DNA of 64,000 nucleotides, from the NCBI GenBank assembly GCA_036747335.1, contig DAIOCL010000003.1:1-64000 (forward strand), read 5' to 3'. Source of the stretch: UBA4660 sp002405435 (GTDB lineage: Bacteria > Bacteroidota > Bacteroidia > Flavobacteriales_D > Sanyastnellaceae). Position 1 is the stretch's first letter; each line of letters opens with the position of its first letter. Below the pieces are notes generated by a model that saw only the letters and a list, made by a program, of their open reading frames with translations, searched no databases and was not told the origin of the DNA. Below are positions 60,795-64,000 of the stretch, piece after piece. The position numbers and the translations under genes were made by a program.

Positions 60795-61830
60795 TGGGGA
60801 GTTCGCCAGAGATTTTATTGCGTAGGGTTATTATTTCGCTGATGAGCGCTGTGTCATCCAAACTGATTGCGACAGCGGCATGTCGATTATCTTTCCTTAG
60901 CCCGAGACCATAGGCATAGGTGCGGTCGTAATAATCAAACAGCACAGCTACCCAATCGCTCAACCGACGCTCGTGCAACGCACGAAGGGCTTCGTGCAAG
61001 CGATCACCGCCCAGCCGGCGCTCCAACAGTCGGGTGCGCTCGGCCAGGGCCTCAACCGGAAATACGCCGTATTCGCTGAGGATGCGCTGTGTGCGGTAGG
61101 CGACGCCCGCAGTTAATTCAACAATAGGGGCCTCCCGGAGCGTCGCGTATAGCCTGTCTGGAAGTTTTACCTTTCCAATCCACCGGCTTTCATCTTCCAC
61201 CCAACATTCATTTCCGGTCTTTCGGATGGCATTGGCCAATGCGTTTTCAAACGCCTCCTGCGATGGCTGAGCCGGCATGCCCAGTGCACCATAGGTACTG
61301 CCGCGGTGGTGGGCGAGCCCTTCCAGGTCAAGTACCGGTTCGCCGGCAAGGCGAAGTTTGTGCAATACTTCCGTTTTTCCTACCCCGGTTTTTCCGGAGA
61401 GCACCGTCAAGTGCAGCGGCGTGTCAAGCAATCGGAGCATTTCATGGCGCCAGGCTTTATAGCCGCCCTCGAGCAGATGCACGTCAAAACCAGCCGTAGA
61501 CAGCAGCCAGGCCATCACATTGCTTCGCATGCCCCCGCGCCAGCAATAGACCGCCACACGTTTTTCAGGGGCCAGCCGCCGGGCTTCTTCGATGTACGCG
61601 GCAAACTTGTGTCCCACCAGCCGGAAACCGGTGTGGGTGGCCGCCTCTTTTCCCAACGATTTGTAGGTAAGCCCTACTTCGTGTCTTTCTTCATTGTTGA
61701 GCAGGGGAAGGTTCAGGGCATCCGGCAAATGGGCGTGTTCGTACTCTGCCGGACTGCGCACGTCGATACACACCACCCCGTTTTCACACAGGGAAAGAAA
61801 AGTGGAAAGTGGCGTGTCCCAGGCCTTCAT
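60784..61830 (-). CDS. selU: tRNA 2-selenouridine synthase
   Basis: 348 residues from ATG at 61830 (MKAWDTPLSTFLSL); an in-frame start 12 codons up adds unlikely sequence. The rhodanese domain has VCIDVRSPAEYEHAHLPDA and the active site AVYCWRGGMRSNVMAWLL. A P-loop domain follows with Walker A VLSGKTGVGKTEVLH, then the GSTYGALG segment. It exchanges sulphur for selenium in 2-thiouridine at the tRNA wobble position, using selenophosphate from the overlapping downstream selD. The pair make a complete selenium-tRNA module. Confidence 0.95.
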   Translation of the reverse strand: MKAWDTPLSTFLSLCENGVVCIDVRSPAEYEHAHLPDALNLPLLNNEERHEVGLTYKSLGKEAATHTGFRLVGHKFAAYIEEARRLAPEKRVAVYCWRGGMRSNVMAWLLSTAGFDVHLLEGGYKAWRHEMLRLLDTPLHLTVLSGKTGVGKTEVLHKLRLAGEPVLDLEGLAHHRGSTYGALGMPAQPSQEAFENALANAIRKTGNECWVEDESRWIGKVKLPDRLYATLREAPIVELTAGVAYRTQRILSEYGVFPVEALAERTRLLERRLGGDRLHEALRALHERRLSDWVAVLFDYYDRTYAYGLGLRKDNRHAAVAISLDDTALISEIITLRNKISGELPNGK

Positions 61831-61920
61831 CGCCTGCAATACTACAGCCGGACATACGAACAGCATACATCAACCAAAATCGGGTATACAGAACAAGCCA
61901 ATCACCATCATTTTTGTCGC

Positions 61921-62547
61921 ATGTTTCTGGCCCGCCCGCCCCGCATCATACGCACCCTTGCCCCCCGGCGGGTGTGGCATGTGCCAGGCTGCGGCAACCG
62001 CGTGTTTCTAACCTTTGATGACGGCCCCACGCCAGAAACCACACCCATGGTACTCGACCTGCTGAAAACGGAAGGTGTGAAGGCCACTTTTTTCTGCCTC
62101 GGTGCTGCAGCTTTGCAGCGTCCCGAACTCTTGTTGCGCATACGGAACGAAGGACATGCCCTGGGCAATCATTCGTGGAGTCACCTGAACGGGTGGAAGA
62201 CCGAAACAGCGAAGTATGTCAGCGATGTGCAGCGATGTGCTGAAGTGGTGTCATCGCCGCTCTTCCGGCCTCCCTATGGCAGCATTACTTTTCGACAGGC
62301 GAAGGCGCTCGCTGGCATGGGTTACCGGATTGTCATGTGGTCGTCGCTTTCCGGCGACTATGATCCGCGGAAGCGTCCGCAGGAATGTGCACAAAACGTG
62401 CTGAAGGGATTAAAGCCCGGCGACATTATGGTCTTTCACGACTCGGCCAAAAGCAGAAACAATGTGATGGGCGCTCTTCCTGAGGTGATTCGGGGCGTCA
62501 GGGAACGGGGATATCAATTCGACACACTCACACAACGCACTACCTAA
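61921..62547 (+). CDS. Polysaccharide deacetylase (NodB domain)
   Basis: 208 residues from ATG at 61921; the frame extends upstream through the selU region but only as shadow sequence. NodB motifs are complete: MT1 LTFDDGP, MT2 HSWSH, MT3 FRPPYG, MT4 VMWSSLSGDYDPRK-type strand and MT5 HDS. The short size suggests a single catalytic domain. There is no signal peptide, so it acts in the cytoplasm or is exported by another means. It removes N- or O-acetyl groups from a polysaccharide or peptidoglycan-like substrate. It is divergent from selU and 7 bp before acs. Confidence 0.9.
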   Translation: MFLARPPRIIRTLAPRRVWHVPGCGNRVFLTFDDGPTPETTPMVLDLLKTEGVKATFFCLGAAALQRPELLLRIRNEGHALGNHSWSHLNGWKTETAKYVSDVQRCAEVVSSPLFRPPYGSITFRQAKALAGMGYRIVMWSSLSGDYDPRKRPQECAQNVLKGLKPGDIMVFHDSAKSRNNVMGALPEVIRGVRERGYQFDTLTQRTT

Positions 62548-62554
62548 GCAAAAG

Positions 62555-64000
62555 ATGAAGTTTCGCATCCGTTCATTTGAAGAATATCAGCAAGCCGCAC
62601 GGGAAGCAACAAACAGTCCTGAGACCTATTGGGCCAGCATTGCTTCGAATTTCACGTGGAAGAAAAAGTGGGACCACGTGCAGCGGGGGACATTTGAAAA
62701 ACCGGATATCCGTAGGTTTGAAGGGGCGCAACTCAACATTAGCGAAAACATGCTCGACCGCCATGCACACGCCAATGGTACAGGCACCGCGCTTATATGG
62801 GAGCCCAACCGTGCGAACGACGGCAGCCGCTCCTATTCGTGGTCGCAGTTGCTGGAAGAAGTGTGCCGGATCGCCAACGGACTCAGAGCGCTCGGCGTTC
62901 GCAAAGGAGAGCGTGTATGCCTCTATATGCCCATGGTACCGGAACTGCTTTTCAGCATGCTGGCATGTGCGCGCATTGGGGCCATTCACTCTGTGGTATT
63001 CGGAGGCTTTTCTGCACGATCGCTTCGCGAGAGAATCATGGATTGTGAAGCCTCCTTTGTGATTACTTCCGATGAAATCCGACGGGGAGAGAAGAACATA
63101 CCCGCCAAGGCCGTTGTAGATGAAGCACTGAATGCAGTGACGTCTGTAAAAGGGGTACTCGTCACCCGTGTATCTGGATCCATGGTTCCCATGAAAGAGG
63201 GCAGAGACCGGTGGATGCACGAGGTATGTGGCCATCAGCCGACAAGCTGTGAAGCTGAAACCATGGACAGCGAAGACCCGTTGTTTATCCTCTACACCTC
63301 GGGAAGCACGGGTAAACCAAAAGGCGTTGTTCACACCTGTGCTGGCTATATGGTCTATACCGCATGGTCATTTGCCAATGTGTTTCAGTGTGACCCCGGC
63401 GACCTCTTCTGGTGCACCGCCGATGCCGGCTGGATAACCGGACATTCGTATTTTGCCTATGGGCCACTCCTGAACGGAACAACGGTACTTATGTTTGAGG
63501 GCATTCCTACCTGGCCCGATGCAGGCCGGTTTTGGCAGGTAATCGAAAAACACGGCGTGACGCATTTCTACACGGCCCCCACGGCCATCCGTTCGCTTAT
63601 GACGCACGAGGTTTCGCTGGTCACACGCCGAGATCTGCGTTCGCTGAAGCTGCTGGGCAGTGTCGGAGAACCCATCAACGAGGAAGCGTGGCACTGGTAC
63701 CACGAACATGTGGGCGGAAAAAAATGTCCGGTACTGGACACCTGGTGGCAAACAGAAACCGGGGGCATCATGGTCTCGGGACTTGGCGCCTTTATGCCGC
63801 AAAAACCCGCGCATGCCGGACTGCCCCTCCCGGGCATTCAGATGGCCTTGCTCGATCAGCAGGGCAATGAAATTGCAGAAAATGAAAAGGAAGGTTTATT
63901 GGTGATACGAGCACCCTGGCCATCGGTTATTCGCACGACCTGGGGCGATCACGAGCGTTGCCGGCTGAATTATTTCGCCCCGTATAGGGGATATTATTTC
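62555..64000 (+). CDS. acs: Acetyl-CoA synthetase (3' truncated)
   Basis: The frame from ATG at 62555 runs open to the window edge, giving 482 of about 650 residues. The ANL-family signature is clear: IYMPMVPELLFSMLACARIG-like text (LYMPMVPELLFSMLACARIGA), AMP-binding YTSGSTGKPKGVVH, TADAGWITGHSYFAYG, the Acs motif LGSVGEPINEEAWHWYHEH and DTWWQTETGG. The C-terminal domain with the acetylation lysine lies outside. It activates acetate to acetyl-CoA via acetyl-AMP in the cytoplasm. It is 7 bp after the NodB gene and may share its transcript. Confidence 0.95.
   Translation, partial: MKFRIRSFEEYQQAAREATNSPETYWASIASNFTWKKKWDHVQRGTFEKPDIRRFEGAQLNISENMLDRHAHANGTGTALIWEPNRANDGSRSYSWSQLLEEVCRIANGLRALGVRKGERVCLYMPMVPELLFSMLACARIGAIHSVVFGGFSARSLRERIMDCEASFVITSDEIRRGEKNIPAKAVVDEALNAVTSVKGVLVTRVSGSMVPMKEGRDRWMHEVCGHQPTSCEAETMDSEDPLFILYTSGSTGKPKGVVHTCAGYMVYTAWSFANVFQCDPGDLFWCTADAGWITGHSYFAYGPLLNGTTVLMFEGIPTWPDAGRFWQVIEKHGVTHFYTAPTAIRSLMTHEVSLVTRRDLRSLKLLGSVGEPINEEAWHWYHEHVGGKKCPVLDTWWQTETGGIMVSGLGAFMPQKPAHAGLPLPGIQMALLDQQGNEIAENEKEGLLVIRAPWPSVIRTTWGDHERCRLNYFAPYRGYYF

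Noticed and set aside
1..64000. CRISPR arrays, insertion sequences, prophage, tRNA or rRNA genes
   Set aside because: I saw no array of short direct repeats, no transposase-like or phage-like protein and no tRNA-like cloverleaf in the gaps. Intergenic regions are short and mostly explained by promoters and three terminators.

Overview
The window is chromosomal DNA from a Bacteroidota (Flavobacteriia/Saprospiria-like) bacterium with fairly high GC by eye. Three things point there. Several secreted proteins end in type IX secretion (T9SS) sorting domains, including a giant PKD protein with a gliding-motility-associated C-terminus. Many genes are preceded by the Bacteroidota sigma-A -7 element TAnnTTTG (or TAnnTTCG) close to the start codon. 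Gene content is also typical: TonB energy transducer, carboxypeptidase-regulatory-domain TonB receptor, DUF4296 lipoprotein, YwqK/MORN protein, fused branched-chain E1 and the PstS-like/TPR pair. I see no IS element, prophage, CRISPR array, tRNA or rRNA. This is core and lineage-specific chromosome rather than an island.

Layout, left (1-29.3 kb): a truncated tonB; a minus-strand group with a secreted unknown, purS and pssA; a plus-strand pair of paralogous secreted proteins, only one with a sorting domain; then a long minus-strand stretch. That stretch holds an S9 prolyl oligopeptidase, a membrane cytochrome-like protein, a lipoprotein cytochrome c, hflX, a four-gene YceI/small membrane protein/PstS-like/TPR run, an aminotransferase with manC, and a 5.8 kb PKD-repeat gene cut in two by one in-frame TAA. 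lysS and a polysaccharide-deacetylase-like gene lie on plus. They are followed by a minus-strand operon of a MORN-repeat protein, a multi-PAS histidine kinase and a LytTR response regulator.

Centre (29.3-29.8 kb): the only non-coding stretch over 300 bp. It holds a 40-bp AT-rich tract and a cluster of DnaA-box-like 9-mers. It also sits where the dominant gene direction switches from minus to plus, so I propose it as a candidate oriC or DnaA-binding region.

Right (29.8-64 kb): rpiB and an M28 peptidase; a TlpA-like lipoprotein and antiquitin-type ALDH7 facing kbl; an FAD oxidase; a GbsR-type regulator with a membrane protein, a TIGR01777 epimerase and ferritin; a YfiR/TPR/RsbU-like signalling operon; a universal stress protein and a histidine kinase; a coiled-coil protein and an outer membrane protein; yraN, a pseudouridine synthase, a polyprenol-phosphate-mannose synthase, a DUF4296 lipoprotein and an epimerase; trhO; the fused branched-chain 2-oxoacid dehydrogenase E1; a TonB receptor; a T9SS-exported esterase-like protein lacking its serine; a selU-selD operon; a NodB deacetylase; and a truncated acs.

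Most genes are housekeeping or cell-envelope functions. The best leads are the stop-interrupted giant adhesin, the candidate origin, the MORN-kinase-regulator and YfiR-TPR-phosphatase signalling operons, and the serine-less esterase. All family assignments come from reading the protein sequences; no database search was possible.
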